A DNA stretch of 33,538 bases from Actinomycetota bacterium (GTDB lineage Bacteria; Actinomycetota; Thermoleophilia; Solirubrobacterales; Solirubrobacteraceae), in the NCBI GenBank assembly GCA_005888335.1, contig VAWY01000105.1, forward strand, positions 1 through 33,538. Direction: 5' to 3'. Position numbers and translations under genes: made by a program. Under the pieces are notes generated by a model. That model saw only the letters and a list, made by a program, of their open reading frames with translations, had not been told where the DNA came from and made no database searches. Numbering within the stretch: position 1 is the first letter of the stretch; the number at the start of each line of letters is the position of its first letter. Positions 15,123 to 23,699 of the stretch are shown here, in pieces.

Positions 15123-16931
15123 TCAGTCCTTTCCGGGCTTGTCGCCGGAGCCGTTGGAGCCGCTCGAGCCATTGGAGCCGCTCGAGCCGCTGGAGCCGCT
15201 GGTGCTGCTCGAGCCCTTGCCGCCGCTCGAGCCGCTCGAGCCGCTCGAGCCGTTGCCCGAGCCGCCGCCGGGACCGCTGCTGTTGTTGACGACGTTGTCG
15301 ATCGCCGCCTGGACCTGATCCTCCGGGACGCGCGTGCGTCCCGCCTTGGCCTTGTCGGCCAGCTGCTGGGCGAGTGCCTCCACCGCCGCCGCGCCCGTCG
15401 CGAGGTGCCAATCGGTGAGCATCCCGAACGGGTACGAGCCGCCGCCCGCCGTCTGCGACATCTCGGCGTGGCAGTGCATCGGCCAGAACTGGTCCACCGG
15501 GATCTTGGGCAGCGGCGGGAACGAGTCGTAGCCGGTGTGCGCCGGCAGGATGACGTCGATGCGCTGCAGCGGCCTGACCTCCTGCACGTCGCGCTCGAGG
15601 ACCATCCCCGCCGCGGCCGGCACCGCGTTGAACTCCACCGGGAAGACGTGGTTGCCGTGCCAGTGCAGCGAGTGGGCGGCGACGCCGGTGTTGATGCAGC
15701 GGATGAGGACGCCGGCGAACGGCCGGGTCGGATCCTCCAACGGCACGATGGGGACGGTGAAGTTCGCGTTGCGCGTCGCGCCGACGCCCGTCTCTCCGTT
15801 GATCAGGAAATACCGCGGAAGGATCTTGCTCAGCGGGTAGGCGATCGTCGATTTGCTCGGCTGCGTGCGCGCGACCTCGCCGAGCACCGGGTCGACGTCG
15901 GAGAGCATCCACGTCATCTGGGTGCGCAGCTCGGTCTTGATCACGAGGCGGTCGGGCGCCGGCGCGTAGGGGAGGAGGATGCCCCCGACGTCCGTCGGCT
16001 CGACGATGAACGCGCCGTACATCCCCAGGAGGCGGTTGTTGCGGTCGGCGTCGCGGTACATGTACGACCCCGCGCCCGGGGCGGTGAAGTCGATCGTCGT
16101 GCTCCCGTGGGCCGGGATCGTCACTGGCCCGACCACCGGGTCGACCGGCGTCTCGCTGTCGGTCCGCTCGATGAGGAACGTGTGGTCGCGCCCGGTCGAG
16201 TTCGCCATGACGATCTGGACCGCGTCGCCCTCGAAGACCTCGCGGCCCTTGACGCCCGGGCCGACGTTGCCGATCGGCGGGCCGGGGATCTGCGGGACGT
16301 CGACGGTCGAGCTCGTGGAGCGGAAGCCGCGGAAGAAGACGAGCGTGCCGTCGACCATCTTCACGTCGCCTTCCGTGATCGTCAGCAGGAACGGCACCGG
16401 CGGCTGCGCCTTGGCGGCGGGGGCGACGCGGGACAGGCCGGCGACGGCAACGCCGCCCGCGGCGCCCAGCTGGATGAAGTTGCGGCGCGTCGTGCCGCGG
16501 GCCGGGGCCCTGGGGCGCGCCGGCGGGGCCGGCGCCGGGGCGCTGACGGAGGCCACCGCCATCGCGGGCGCTCTGCGGAAGGCGAGCGCGGCGGCGGAGA
16601 GAGGGACCGTCACCGTCAGCGCGAGCAGCAGATCGCTCCCCGGGCTCCCGGTCGCGGCCGTCAGGCCGGCGAGCGCCGCGGCAGCTGCGGCGGCCAGCGC
16701 CACGAGCGCTGCCGTCTCGCTGGGCGCCAGGCGGGGCAGCGCGCGGAGTGCCGCGGGGACGAGCCCGGCCGCCAGCGGCGCGGCGATCAGCGCGACCGCG
16801 CCCCAGCGCCAGCCGGCGCCGCCGTCGACCGCGGCCAGCCACGGCGCCGCCGCCGCCGCGGCAGCCGCGGCGACGACGGGCCGGCGGCCCGTAGTGCGAA
16901 TCATCCGTGAGGTCATGAGGTCGATCTCCAT
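15123..16931 (-). CDS. membrane-anchored multicopper oxidase with internal Tat-like motif and Ser/Gly tail
   Basis: A 602-aa protein. Residues 15-125 hold about four Ala/Leu-rich hydrophobic segments. A Pro/Ala linker leads to a Tat-like motif TTRRNFIQLG (147-156) with a hydrophobic stretch ending AAKA. A first cupredoxin domain (about 180-315) lacks the usual HCH site (MYRDADRNNRLLGMYG). The second (about 330-515) has HWHGNH (423-428) and the type-1 motif MHCHAEM (485-491). The last 55 residues are almost only Ser, Gly and Asn. ATG 16931 has AGGA 8 nt upstream; ATG 16916 with GGAG upstream is equally possible. First gene of a two-gene operon. Confidence 0.82.
   Translation of the reverse strand: MEIDLMTSRMIRTTGRRPVVAAAAAAAAAPWLAAVDGGAGWRWGAVALIAAPLAAGLVPAALRALPRLAPSETAALVALAAAAAAALAGLTAATGSPGSDLLLALTVTVPLSAAALAFRRAPAMAVASVSAPAPAPPARPRAPARGTTRRNFIQLGAAGGVAVAGLSRVAPAAKAQPPVPFLLTITEGDVKMVDGTLVFFRGFRSTSSTVDVPQIPGPPIGNVGPGVKGREVFEGDAVQIVMANSTGRDHTFLIERTDSETPVDPVVGPVTIPAHGSTTIDFTAPGAGSYMYRDADRNNRLLGMYGAFIVEPTDVGGILLPYAPAPDRLVIKTELRTQMTWMLSDVDPVLGEVARTQPSKSTIAYPLSKILPRYFLINGETGVGATRNANFTVPIVPLEDPTRPFAGVLIRCINTGVAAHSLHWHGNHVFPVEFNAVPAAAGMVLERDVQEVRPLQRIDVILPAHTGYDSFPPLPKIPVDQFWPMHCHAEMSQTAGGGSYPFGMLTDWHLATGAAAVEALAQQLADKAKAGRTRVPEDQVQAAIDNVVNNSSGPGGGSGNGSSGSSGSSGGKGSSSTSGSSGSSGSNGSSGSNGSGDKPGKD
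15148..15260 (-). repeat. degenerate 9-bp tandem repeat coding for Ser-Ser-Gly
   Basis: Variants of gagccgctc repeat throughout this stretch and encode the SSGSSG-type low-complexity C-terminal tail of the membrane-anchored multicopper protein. Such arrays slip easily during replication, so tail length probably varies between strains. Confidence 0.75.
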
Positions 16932-17075
16932 GCCCGCGATCCTGCGGGCGACGTCGAGGTCCAGGTCAGCGTCCGGGACGGATTGAGGGTCGCGGCGCGG
17001 CGGTGAAGGCTTGCTGCGGGCCCGGGTCGCGTCGCCGCGGCGGGCACCGAGTGCGCAGCTGGACGCTCTGTCGGC

Positions 17076-17459
17076 CTACGGGGGAGGCCGCGCGGCTCGG
17101 CAGGCGGCCGCCGCCCCCGAGGCGGCCGCGGCGGAGTGCCGGAGGATGCCCACGTCCGGCGTGCAGCGCGCGGGCGGTCCGCCGTGGGCGGTCGGGCCGA
17201 CGCCGACCTGGATCGGGAGCTCCTCGGAGGAGTCGCAGAGGACGAGCTCGACGACGTGGCGGGGCCGCGCCGTCCCGAAGCTCGCCGTCGCGTCGTCGCC
17301 GGCGCGGAGAGCGGGAGCGTCCGGCGTCATCGGGCTCGGCGGGGCGGCGACCGCGGCCGGCTCGCAGGCCGCCGCCCCGGCCACCAGGAACGCTCCGAGC
17401 AGCGTGAGCCGGCGCCGACTACGGCGGCAGATATTGGCCAGGCGTCGGGCGTGCGGCAT
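17076..17459 (-). CDS. putative secreted lipoprotein, unknown function
   Basis: A 127-aa frame from the ATG at 17459. It has a basic N-terminus (RRSRRR), a hydrophobic stretch and a Cys at a lipobox-like GAAAC, followed by a Pro/Ala-rich linker and a compact region with VVELVLCDSSEELPIQVGVGP and a second Cys. The C-terminus is Ala-rich. This region reads as natural protein, whereas the plus-strand frames over it look random. No family is recognised. It precedes the multicopper operon on the same strand with a gap of about 144 bp. Moderate confidence that it is real. Confidence 0.5.
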   Translation of the reverse strand: MPHARRLANICRRSRRRLTLLGAFLVAGAAACEPAAVAAPPSPMTPDAPALRAGDDATASFGTARPRHVVELVLCDSSEELPIQVGVGPTAHGGPPARCTPDVGILRHSAAAASGAAAACRAARPPP

Positions 17460-17628
17460 GGGCGGCGAACGGAGTGGGGGACCGGTACCGGGCGACCCTA
17501 GGCCGAGGCGCTCAGCAGCCACTCAACGGTGACGGAACCTGGAACGCCGGCAAGTCGAGCGTTGCATGGCGGGCGCATCTGGCGGGGAGGCCATGGACCA
17601 GGAAATCACCCCAGGAGGAGGGATCCGG

Positions 17629-18012
17629 ATGACCGTCGTCATCGTCGTCATCGCCATCGTCGTCGTGGCCGTGCTGGCCGTGGCTGCCACACGTGTGGTC
17701 GGGCGACGCCGAGCCCAGCAGGCCGAGCGCCGGGCCCGCCTGTCTGCCGAGGCCCGCGGCCACCGCCAGGAGCTCGAGGCGAGCGCGCTGCGCGCCAGGG
17801 AGGCCACCGAGGCCGCCGAGGCGCACGCGACGACCGCCGAGCGCCACCGTGACCGCGCAGAGCTGCTGCGCACCGAGGCCGAGCGCCACGAGCAGATCGC
17901 CGCCCGGGAGGCCGAGCAGGCCGCGGCCGACCAACAGCGCAGCGAGCGCGCGCGGGCGGCCGTCCAGCGACACGATGAGCGCGCCCAGGAGGTCGAGGAG
18001 CGCCTCAGCTGA
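17629..18012 (+). CDS. single-pass membrane coiled-coil protein
   Basis: A 127-aa protein with an N-terminal membrane segment of Val/Ile/Ala (residues 2-22) and then about 100 residues rich in Ala, Glu, Arg and Gln, a long charged coiled coil (for example EATEAAEAHATTAERHRDRA). I chose the ATG at 17629 because AGGAGGAGGG lies 6-12 nt upstream. An earlier ATG at 17593 would put hydrophilic residues ahead of the anchor. Function unknown; such proteins may be envelope scaffolds or stress proteins. Confidence 0.72.
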   Translation: MTVVIVVIAIVVVAVLAVAATRVVGRRRAQQAERRARLSAEARGHRQELEASALRAREATEAAEAHATTAERHRDRAELLRTEAERHEQIAAREAEQAAADQQRSERARAAVQRHDERAQEVEERLS

Positions 18013-18024
18013 GGTGCCGGCGGG

Positions 18025-18180
18025 TCAGCCGTTCGGCGGCTGGTGCGCCGCGAGCCACAGCGGGGTGAACGCCGCGGTGAAGATGGCGAAGGCCGGCAGC
18101 GCCGGGACGCCGATCGCCAACGCGACGATCAGCACGGCGAGGTTGAGGACTTGGCATCGGGCGGTCGACCAGGGCGTCAT
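18025..18180 (-). CDS. 51-aa small membrane protein
   Basis: From the ATG at 18180 the frame encodes two hydrophobic segments (QVLNLAVLIVALAIGVPALP and FAIFTAAFTPLWLAA) separated by a short Pro turn and ending HQPPNG. Codon use resembles its neighbours and the composition is convincingly membrane-like. No strong ribosome binding site. It converges with the coiled-coil gene and lies downstream of the frameshifted hydrolase. Function unknown. Confidence 0.5.
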   Translation of the reverse strand: MTPWSTARCQVLNLAVLIVALAIGVPALPAFAIFTAAFTPLWLAAHQPPNG

Positions 18181-18259
18181 GACCCCATGGTGAGGGCGGC
18201 CCGGCGCCGCCGACAGCCACCATTGGGATGCACGTGACCACCCCTGGTCGGGGCGCCGA

Positions 18260-20450
18260 TCAGGGACGTGACGGCGGCGGCGGGCAGTCGCCGCTGGCCG
18301 GGAACGGCTGGCGCGTCTGCTGCTGCCCCGTCTGCGGATCGGGGTAGTGCAGGCACTCGAGGTTGTTGGGGTCGGCGATCGGCACCTCGAGCCACGCCGG
18401 GTTGGTGTTGACGAGCTCGCCGGTCGACAGGAACGTCCCGAGCTGCTGCTCGCCCGACGTGCGGCCGGCCAGGCTCGGATCGGCGAGCCAGCCGTGCGGG
18501 TCGGAGTCGTAGGTGGGCGTCTTGTCGTTGCGGTAATAGACGACGCGGTCGAAGAGCTCGCCCGCGCGGTAGAGCGTCGCGGCCGTCGGGTTGGGCACCG
18601 TGCCGTCGCCGTACGCCGTCTGGAAGGCGACGTCCTTGGGGTCGCCGGCCCAGGCGCGATCGGGCCGCAGGCGGATCCGCGGGGCGAAGGTCTCGGGGCT
18701 GCCGGTGCGCTCGTACCAGTTGCTGGCGCCGAGGGTCGTTGCGCAGCGGCAGATCCTCGGTGAAGCCGTCGAGCCCGGGGCCGCCGTTGAGCACGTTGGG
18801 TCGCGAGCGCCTCAGCGTCGCGGCGAGGTCGCCGCGGAACCCCGACAGCCGCGCGATGTCGACGATCGGGCCGCCCGGCACATTGAGCAGGCCGCGGTGG
18901 AAGAGCGGGTCGGTGCCCATGAGCATCGTCCCGTAGATCCCGCCGAAGCTCAGCCCGTAGTACATGATCTTCGCCGGGTCGACGAGGTTGGTCCCGACGC
19001 CTGGGATGTCGAGGCCAGCCTTCAGCGCGCGCCCGAGCGCCATGTTGTCGACGACCGTCTGCACGAGCCCGGACTCGAGCCCGTCGAGCGGCTTGCGCGA
19101 CGGAAGCTCGCTGCCGTCGGACTGGACGTGCCCGGTCGGGCCGACGCCGTCGTTCAGTCCGTCGCCGATCGCGCCGTCGCCGTCGCGGTCGCGCCCGCGC
19201 CCGTAGCTGAGGAACGTCGTCGGCGTGCCGTTGCTGGTCACCGTCGTCGTGCTCTGGGGCCCGAACCCGTGGCCGGCCGGATCGGTGGCGAGCGTGACTA
19301 TCCCGAGCGACGCGTTGTAGTCGGCGGTGACGAAGAGGTCGTAGTCGCTGCGGGTGAAGCCCGGCCCGTAGATCGCCGCGGGCCAGGGCGGCGGGAACCG
19401 CGTCGGGTCGGGCGTGACGGCGATGACGCCGATGCGATCGGCGCCGAGCGGACGCGGAGTCTGCGTCGTGGGGACGGGCGGGATCTCGCCGTCGGTCAAG
19501 CCCTGCGGGTCGTCCTGGTGCCCGGTCGAGGACGCGTACTGGTAGCGCGGCGAGAGGAAGCTGCCGAACGCGTAGTAGCCCGGCCCTCCGGGCGGGATGA
19601 GGTTCGGCACCGCGCTCGACGTGAAGGCGCCCGGCGCGTTCGGATCGGCCTTGACCTGATCGGTGCGGGTGATGCCGTTGAGCGGGTCGGCCAGCGACGG
19701 CGCAACCGTCGCCGCCAGGAAGACGTCGTCCGTCCCGTTCTGCGTGAAGCTCAGCTTGCGGCTGTCCGTCGAGGTGGAGGCGCCGGGGAAGCCGGCGAGC
19801 GCGTACGCGTTGTTCGGGTCCGACAGCGGGAGGTCCATCGCCCGGCGGATGCGCACGAGCTCGCCGCTGGCCGTGCGCGTCGTGAAGCGCACGACGCACG
19901 CCTCGCCGCACGCGTCGACGCGCTTGCCGGCGCTGTCGCGGATGCCGCGGGTGACGTGGATGCGGTACGTCGTGTCCTCGCGCAGGAACGTGTCGCTGAT
20001 GCCCGCCAGCGTGTTCGTCGCCGGATCGAAGGTCAGCTGGCGCAGCCCGCTCGCGAAGCTCCCTGAGTCCGTCGTGATGAAGAAGTCCGAGTCGTTGACC
20101 GAGTCGAGCTTGATCGCACCCGTGAACGGCACGACGACGCGCGGCTGGAGGTCGAACCCGTCGAGCTTGTTGAGCTCGGCGAAGGCGTCGCAGATCGAGT
20201 AGTCCGCGTCGGTGCACGCCTTCTTCACGACGCCGTCGACGAGCGGGTAGTCGACGCCCTGACGGAAGTTCACCCGCCGGCCGGTGACCTGGCTGCGGTC
20301 CGCTTTCGTGAACGCGTTGTCGGGGAAGATCCGCGACCCGTAGCTCGCGCCGCGCTTCACCGCGACCGCAGCCGCCGCCGCGCCCGGCACCACGGCCGAG
20401 GCGCACAGCACCGCGCACCCTGCCAGCACGCTCCGCCGCATCCCCCGCAT
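18260..20450 (-). pseudogene. secreted lipase-like alpha/beta hydrolase with Ig-like domain, frameshifted
   Basis: A signal peptide (VLAGCAVLCASAVVPGAAAAA) precedes an SbsA-like Ig domain (about 90-210, ending ACVVRFTTRT) and an alpha/beta-hydrolase region with nucleophile elbow GLSFGG (Ser about residue 501). After FTEDLPLRND the reading frame is lost. The adjacent frame continues naturally with LGASNWYERTGSPETF and runs to a stop at 18260. Removing one base from the GGG at 18733-18735 (plus strand) would restore about 729 aa. It resembles bacterial extracellular lipases with an N-terminal Ig-like domain. It is the third gene behind the NAD(P)-binding and LanC-like genes (12-nt gap). The shift may be a real mutation or a sequencing error. 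Confidence 0.8.
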
Positions 20451-20462
20451 GCGCTGCGCACG

Positions 20463-21713
20463 CTACGGCGCGGGAGCGGAAGGCGCGCCGGTTGGCGCGG
20501 GCCGGCCTGAGGCGTAGAACACGTCGAGCGTCGGGAACTCCGCGGTCGCCTGCAGGCAGGCCCACAGGTAGATCGCCAGGCCGAGATCGCCGGTCCAGAG
20601 GGAATGGCGCATGTGCCCGTGACGCGCGGCCTCGTCGTTGGTCTGTGCGATGCCGTGCATCGCGAACGCGCGGGCCCGCTCGAGCCAACGCGCATCGCCC
20701 GTGCGGCGATGGAGCTTCAAGAACGCATAGCCGTTGCCGGCGGTGCCGTGACACAGGCCCGAGCCCTTCTTGAGCGGTCCGGCCGCCCAGATCGTCTCGC
20801 CGGCGGCGATCAGCAGCGGATCGAGCTCGTCCCCGGGCATCTCCCCGAGGCAGACCACGAAGCCGGGCGCGCCATGGCAGAACTGGACGATCGGCACCGG
20901 CGGCGGCGCGTCCAGCAGGGGGCGCCAGTTCGCCTGTGAGCCTTCGCGCGTCGCGGTGCGGGCGATCGTCTCGGCGATGACCTGCTGCCAGGCCGCCCAG
21001 TCGGCGTCGCCGAGCAGGCGGCGCCCGCGGATCAGCGGCGACGCGGTCGCGACGAAGCCGTGCACCCCGTCGAGGTACGTGGTGCGCCGGCCGTAGAGGT
21101 CCTGCGTCCAGTAGCGGCAACGGTGGTCGGCCGACCATTCGAGCTGCGACCAGAGCGTCGCCGCGGTGTCCCGGAACAGCTCGGCCCAGCGCGCATCGCC
21201 AGTGCGCTCGTGCAGGAACAGCGCCGCCAGCATCGTGCCGGGTGCGCCCCACATCAGCTCGCGCGCCGGGTGGTCGCGGTTGCCGGAGATCAGCGCCGCG
21301 AGGCGGTCGGCGCGCGCTTCGGTCGGCCCGCGGCCGTAGGCCATCATCTCGATGGGCGTGTCGCCCATCAGGTACGAGGCCGACTCGTGGCCGAAGCCGT
21401 TCGCTCCCAGCCACTCGCGGTTTGCGGCGAGCAGCGCGTCGAGGTGGGGAAGCGGGTCGTGCGACAGGCGCGCCGCGCCGATCGCCCGCAGGTGGTCGAG
21501 GGCCCACGCGACGCCGGCGGCGCCGAAGTAGAGCGTGGTTGAAGGAACGTCCGCATCGCCGGGTTCGACATCGCGCCGATGCACCGGCCACCAGGTCCGC
21601 TCGGAGAGGTGCGCTTCGGTGTCGCGCACGATGCGCTCGATGGCGCCCTGCGCGCGGTCAGGGTCCCAGTCGATCGCCTGCGGCGCCTCGTGGCGGGCGG
21701 GGTCGTAGAGCAT
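20463..21713 (-). CDS. stand-alone lanthionine synthetase C-like (LanC/LANCL) protein
   Basis: A 416-aa alpha/alpha-barrel protein of the LanC family. The zinc-site motifs are present: FCHGAPGF with Cys279, and LCHGTAGNGYA with Cys321-His322. Other repeats of the fold (YFGAAGVAWAL, LMWGAPGTMLAALFL, YLDGVHGFVATA) are clear. The ATG at 21713 has AGGTGA upstream. No LanB, LanM or precursor peptide lies nearby. It therefore resembles the LANCL-type proteins that add glutathione to dehydroamino acids rather than a lantibiotic cyclase. It sits 6 nt after an NmrA-like gene and 12 nt before a secreted hydrolase, an apparent three-gene operon. Confidence 0.88.
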   Translation of the reverse strand: MLYDPARHEAPQAIDWDPDRAQGAIERIVRDTEAHLSERTWWPVHRRDVEPGDADVPSTTLYFGAAGVAWALDHLRAIGAARLSHDPLPHLDALLAANREWLGANGFGHESASYLMGDTPIEMMAYGRGPTEARADRLAALISGNRDHPARELMWGAPGTMLAALFLHERTGDARWAELFRDTAATLWSQLEWSADHRCRYWTQDLYGRRTTYLDGVHGFVATASPLIRGRRLLGDADWAAWQQVIAETIARTATREGSQANWRPLLDAPPPVPIVQFCHGAPGFVVCLGEMPGDELDPLLIAAGETIWAAGPLKKGSGLCHGTAGNGYAFLKLHRRTGDARWLERARAFAMHGIAQTNDEAARHGHMRHSLWTGDLGLAIYLWACLQATAEFPTLDVFYASGRPAPTGAPSAPAP

Positions 21714-21719
21714 CGGAGA

Positions 21720-22472
21720 TCACCTGCTGAGCCACTCGGCGAACGTCACGCGGCCGCGCGGGATGGACGGGTCCGTGAGGCCGCCAGCGCGCAGCGCGCG
21801 CACGGGCCCGAGCGGCGGCAGCGGCAGCGGCACACGCGCGCCGCGCCGGCCGGTCTTGCGCCTCCAGGCCCGCGCCAGCGCGCCGAGCGTGACGATCTCC
21901 GGACCGCCGAGCTGGGCGGTCTGGCGCGTCGGCTCCCCGACGGCTCGCGCGGCCAGCTCGCGCGCGACTTCGCGCGGATCGACCGGCTGGACGCGCGCGG
22001 ACGGCAGCGGTGTCACGCGGAAGCGATCCGCGGCGGCGAGGAGCGCGGCGATGAGGGAGTGAAACTGCGTGGCGCGCAGCAGGCTCCACGCGACCGGCCC
22101 CGCCTTGATCGCCTCCTCCTGCTGCAGCTTGGCCCGGTAGTAGCCGAGCGGCACCCGCTCGATGCCGACGATCGAGATGCCGACATAGTGGCCGACACCC
22201 GCGGTGTGCACGGCGTCGAGCAGCGTGCGCGTCGCAGGGAGCAGGACGCCGGGCTTGCTGCTGTTCATCGCGTCGACGACGACCTCGGCGTCGTCGAGCG
22301 CCTCGCGCAGCCCGCTGCCGGTGGCCTGGTCGACCGCGAAATGGCGCGTGCCCGGCACCGGCTCGCGCGGCGGGCGGCGGCTGAGCACGCGGACGGCGTG
22401 CCCGGCGGCGGCGAGCTCTCGCACGACGTGCGCCCCGGCGCTGCCCGTGCCTCCGGTGACCGCGATCTCCAC
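21720..22472 (-). CDS. NAD(P)-binding NmrA/SDR-a-like protein
   Basis: A 250-aa atypical short-chain dehydrogenase with the N-terminal Rossmann motif VTGGTGSAGAHVV (4-16), LSRRP for NADP contact, and a typical NmrA-like flow (GVGHYVGISIVGIERVPLGYYRAKLQQEEAI, then WSLLRATQFHSLI). I chose the GTG at 22472, immediately before EIAVTGG. An extension upstream reads as non-coding. First gene of the LanC-like operon. The substrate is unknown; relatives reduce quinones or act as redox sensors. Confidence 0.85.
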   Translation of the reverse strand: MEIAVTGGTGSAGAHVVRELAAAGHAVRVLSRRPPREPVPGTRHFAVDQATGSGLREALDDAEVVVDAMNSSKPGVLLPATRTLLDAVHTAGVGHYVGISIVGIERVPLGYYRAKLQQEEAIKAGPVAWSLLRATQFHSLIAALLAAADRFRVTPLPSARVQPVDPREVARELAARAVGEPTRQTAQLGGPEIVTLGALARAWRRKTGRRGARVPLPLPPLGPVRALRAGGLTDPSIPRGRVTFAEWLSR

Positions 22473-22473
22473 G

Positions 22474-22496
22474 CCGCGGTGTCTACCGCACCGCGG
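22474..22496. promoter_or_regulatory. 8-bp inverted repeat next to the NmrA-like start
   Basis: CCGCGGTG - 7 nt - CACCGCGG, starting 1 base upstream of the minus-strand GTG at 22472. It could be an operator, or an mRNA hairpin at the start codon. No ribosome binding site is visible there. Confidence 0.4.
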
Positions 22497-22591
22497 AGCC
22501 CGCCGTTTGCGTCGTCCCACCGGGAGGTGGTATCCGTCGGCTCGTGGCCGATCCGCGTGGCGTGTCTGAGCACCCCAACACGGCGCACGCG

Positions 22592-23119
22592 ATGTTCGCG
22601 TCGCGCCGCCTGCTCGTGATCGTGATGATCCTGGTGACGGCGGCAACAGGCGGTTGCGGAAACCACGCCAAGAGCCAGAACCGCGGTTCCCGGGCCGGTC
22701 CCGCCGTCGATCTCGGCGCGTGGACCACTGCCGCGAGGGTGTACGCGCAGACCATGACGAACTGCGAGGCGCGCGTTAATCCGTTGCGGGGCTTCTGGTC
22801 GCAGTGCGCCGGCAGCGCGCAACGCGGCAACCGGCGTGCTGCCGCTCGCGTCACGCGCGAGCTCGACCGCCTGGGGCGCGGCCCCGCGCGGTGCCAGAAG
22901 AAAGCGGCAGCACTGCGCAGACTCATCACTCAGGCGACCGCAGCGCTGGACGCGGATTACAAGGCAAACGCCGACGCGTTGGCGGCGGCAGATCGTGGTC
23001 GGCGATACCAGGGCCCATCGCAGTTTGCGCTCGACGACCGCGCCCAGCGCATCACGCGCCGCAACGTGTCCTTGGCATCCACGCTGGCGAGATCGGCCAG
23101 CGGATGCCCGAAGGGCTGA
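22592..23119 (+). CDS. secreted lipoprotein-like protein, unknown
   Basis: Using the ATG at 22592, the 175-aa protein begins with a lipoprotein-type signal (MFASRRLLVIVMILVTAATG then Gly-Cys). The mature part is helical, rich in Arg and Ala, with four further Cys (NCEAR, SQCAG, ARCQK, SGCPK) spaced for disulfides. A GTG at 22544 in the same frame has GGAGGTGG 13 nt upstream and would add 16 polar residues ahead of the signal; I prefer the shorter form. No family recognised. It is divergent from the LanC-like operon. Confidence 0.65.
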   Translation: MFASRRLLVIVMILVTAATGGCGNHAKSQNRGSRAGPAVDLGAWTTAARVYAQTMTNCEARVNPLRGFWSQCAGSAQRGNRRAAARVTRELDRLGRGPARCQKKAAALRRLITQATAALDADYKANADALAAADRGRRYQGPSQFALDDRAQRITRRNVSLASTLARSASGCPKG

Positions 23120-23198
23120 GACCCACACCGGCCATTCCCTCGCCGGAGAGCTGGGGGAAGTCCTCGAGCGCGCAACGACCTGGTGCCGCTGCTCGGTA

Positions 23199-23465
23199 CT
23201 AGCGGGCGGCGATAGTCCGGCGCCACAGGCTGCGCTGCAGGCTGAGCTCGTGCCGGCCGCGCCGTGTCAGCGCAAACAGACCGCTCGGCCTGCGGCGCCG
23301 GACGAGGTTGCCCGCCGCCAGCCGTTCCAGCGTTTCGCGGGCCGCGGCGTCGCTCGCACCCCGCGGCCCGAGCCCGCGAGCCTGCAGCTCGCGCGAGACC
23401 TCGTCGGCGCGGCGCGGGCGAGTCTCGAGCATCGACAGCACGACGGGACAGAGCGGAGCGGTCAC
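23199..23465 (-). CDS. small winged-helix DNA-binding protein
   Basis: An 88-aa protein matching a lone winged helix: VVLSMLETRPRRADEVSRELQARG, ETLERLAAGNLVRRRRPSGLFALTRRGRHEL. It resembles the N-terminal part of PadR-like regulators without the dimerisation helix. GTG at 23465 is the only start after an in-frame stop; AAGGAG lies upstream but at a long 13-nt spacing. It is divergent from the SRPBCC-MarR pair, so it might also act at the palindrome there. Confidence 0.65.
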   Translation of the reverse strand: MTAPLCPVVLSMLETRPRRADEVSRELQARGLGPRGASDAAARETLERLAAGNLVRRRRPSGLFALTRRGRHELSLQRSLWRRTIAAR

Positions 23466-23662
23466 GATTGATCAACATCTCCTTCCTGATGAGCGGGTGG
23501 GGTCAGAAAGGGGTGGCGGCGCCCGGGCGCCGCCGCCAAGCCGAGAGGGGGTGGGCGGCCAAGCTGCGCCCTCGCCTTGGGCGCGTAGCGCTCAGGCGGC
23601 CCGCCTCCCGGTTGAAGGAGCGCGCGTCTAGCGTCAGCCAGGCACGGCGACCATGCTATGTG

Positions 23663-23691
23663 TTGACGTCTCTTATGCGCGCATATAATAT
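23663..23691 (+). promoter_or_regulatory. sigma70-like promoter of the SRPBCC-MarR pair, leaderless
   Basis: TTGACG (23663-23668), 17-bp spacer, TAATAT (23686-23691). A start site 7 nt after the -10 box falls on the A of the ATG at 23698, so the mRNA is probably leaderless, in line with no ribosome binding site. Confidence 0.7.
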
Positions 23692-23699
23692 GTGCGCAT
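23675..23699. promoter_or_regulatory. 25-bp near-perfect palindromic operator
   Basis: Arms ATGCGCGCATAT and ATATGTGCGCAT around a central A match at 11 of 12 pairs. The palindrome covers the -10 box, the predicted start site and the first two bases of the ATG. MarR or PadR regulators bind such sites; the adjacent MarR gene is the best candidate. Confidence 0.65.

Noticed and set aside
15148..15260. Repeat array considered as a CRISPR or regulatory repeat
   Set aside because: The units are 9-bp, degenerate, lack spacers and encode a Ser-Gly tail in frame with a multicopper protein.
17460..17628. GGAAC/CGTT ECF-type promoter ahead of the coiled-coil gene
   Set aside because: The boxes are present but the spacings (14 or 21 nt) fit no known class.
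20463..21713. Lantibiotic biosynthesis cluster
   Set aside because: Only a LanC-like gene is present; no dehydratase, precursor, transporter or protease was found around it.
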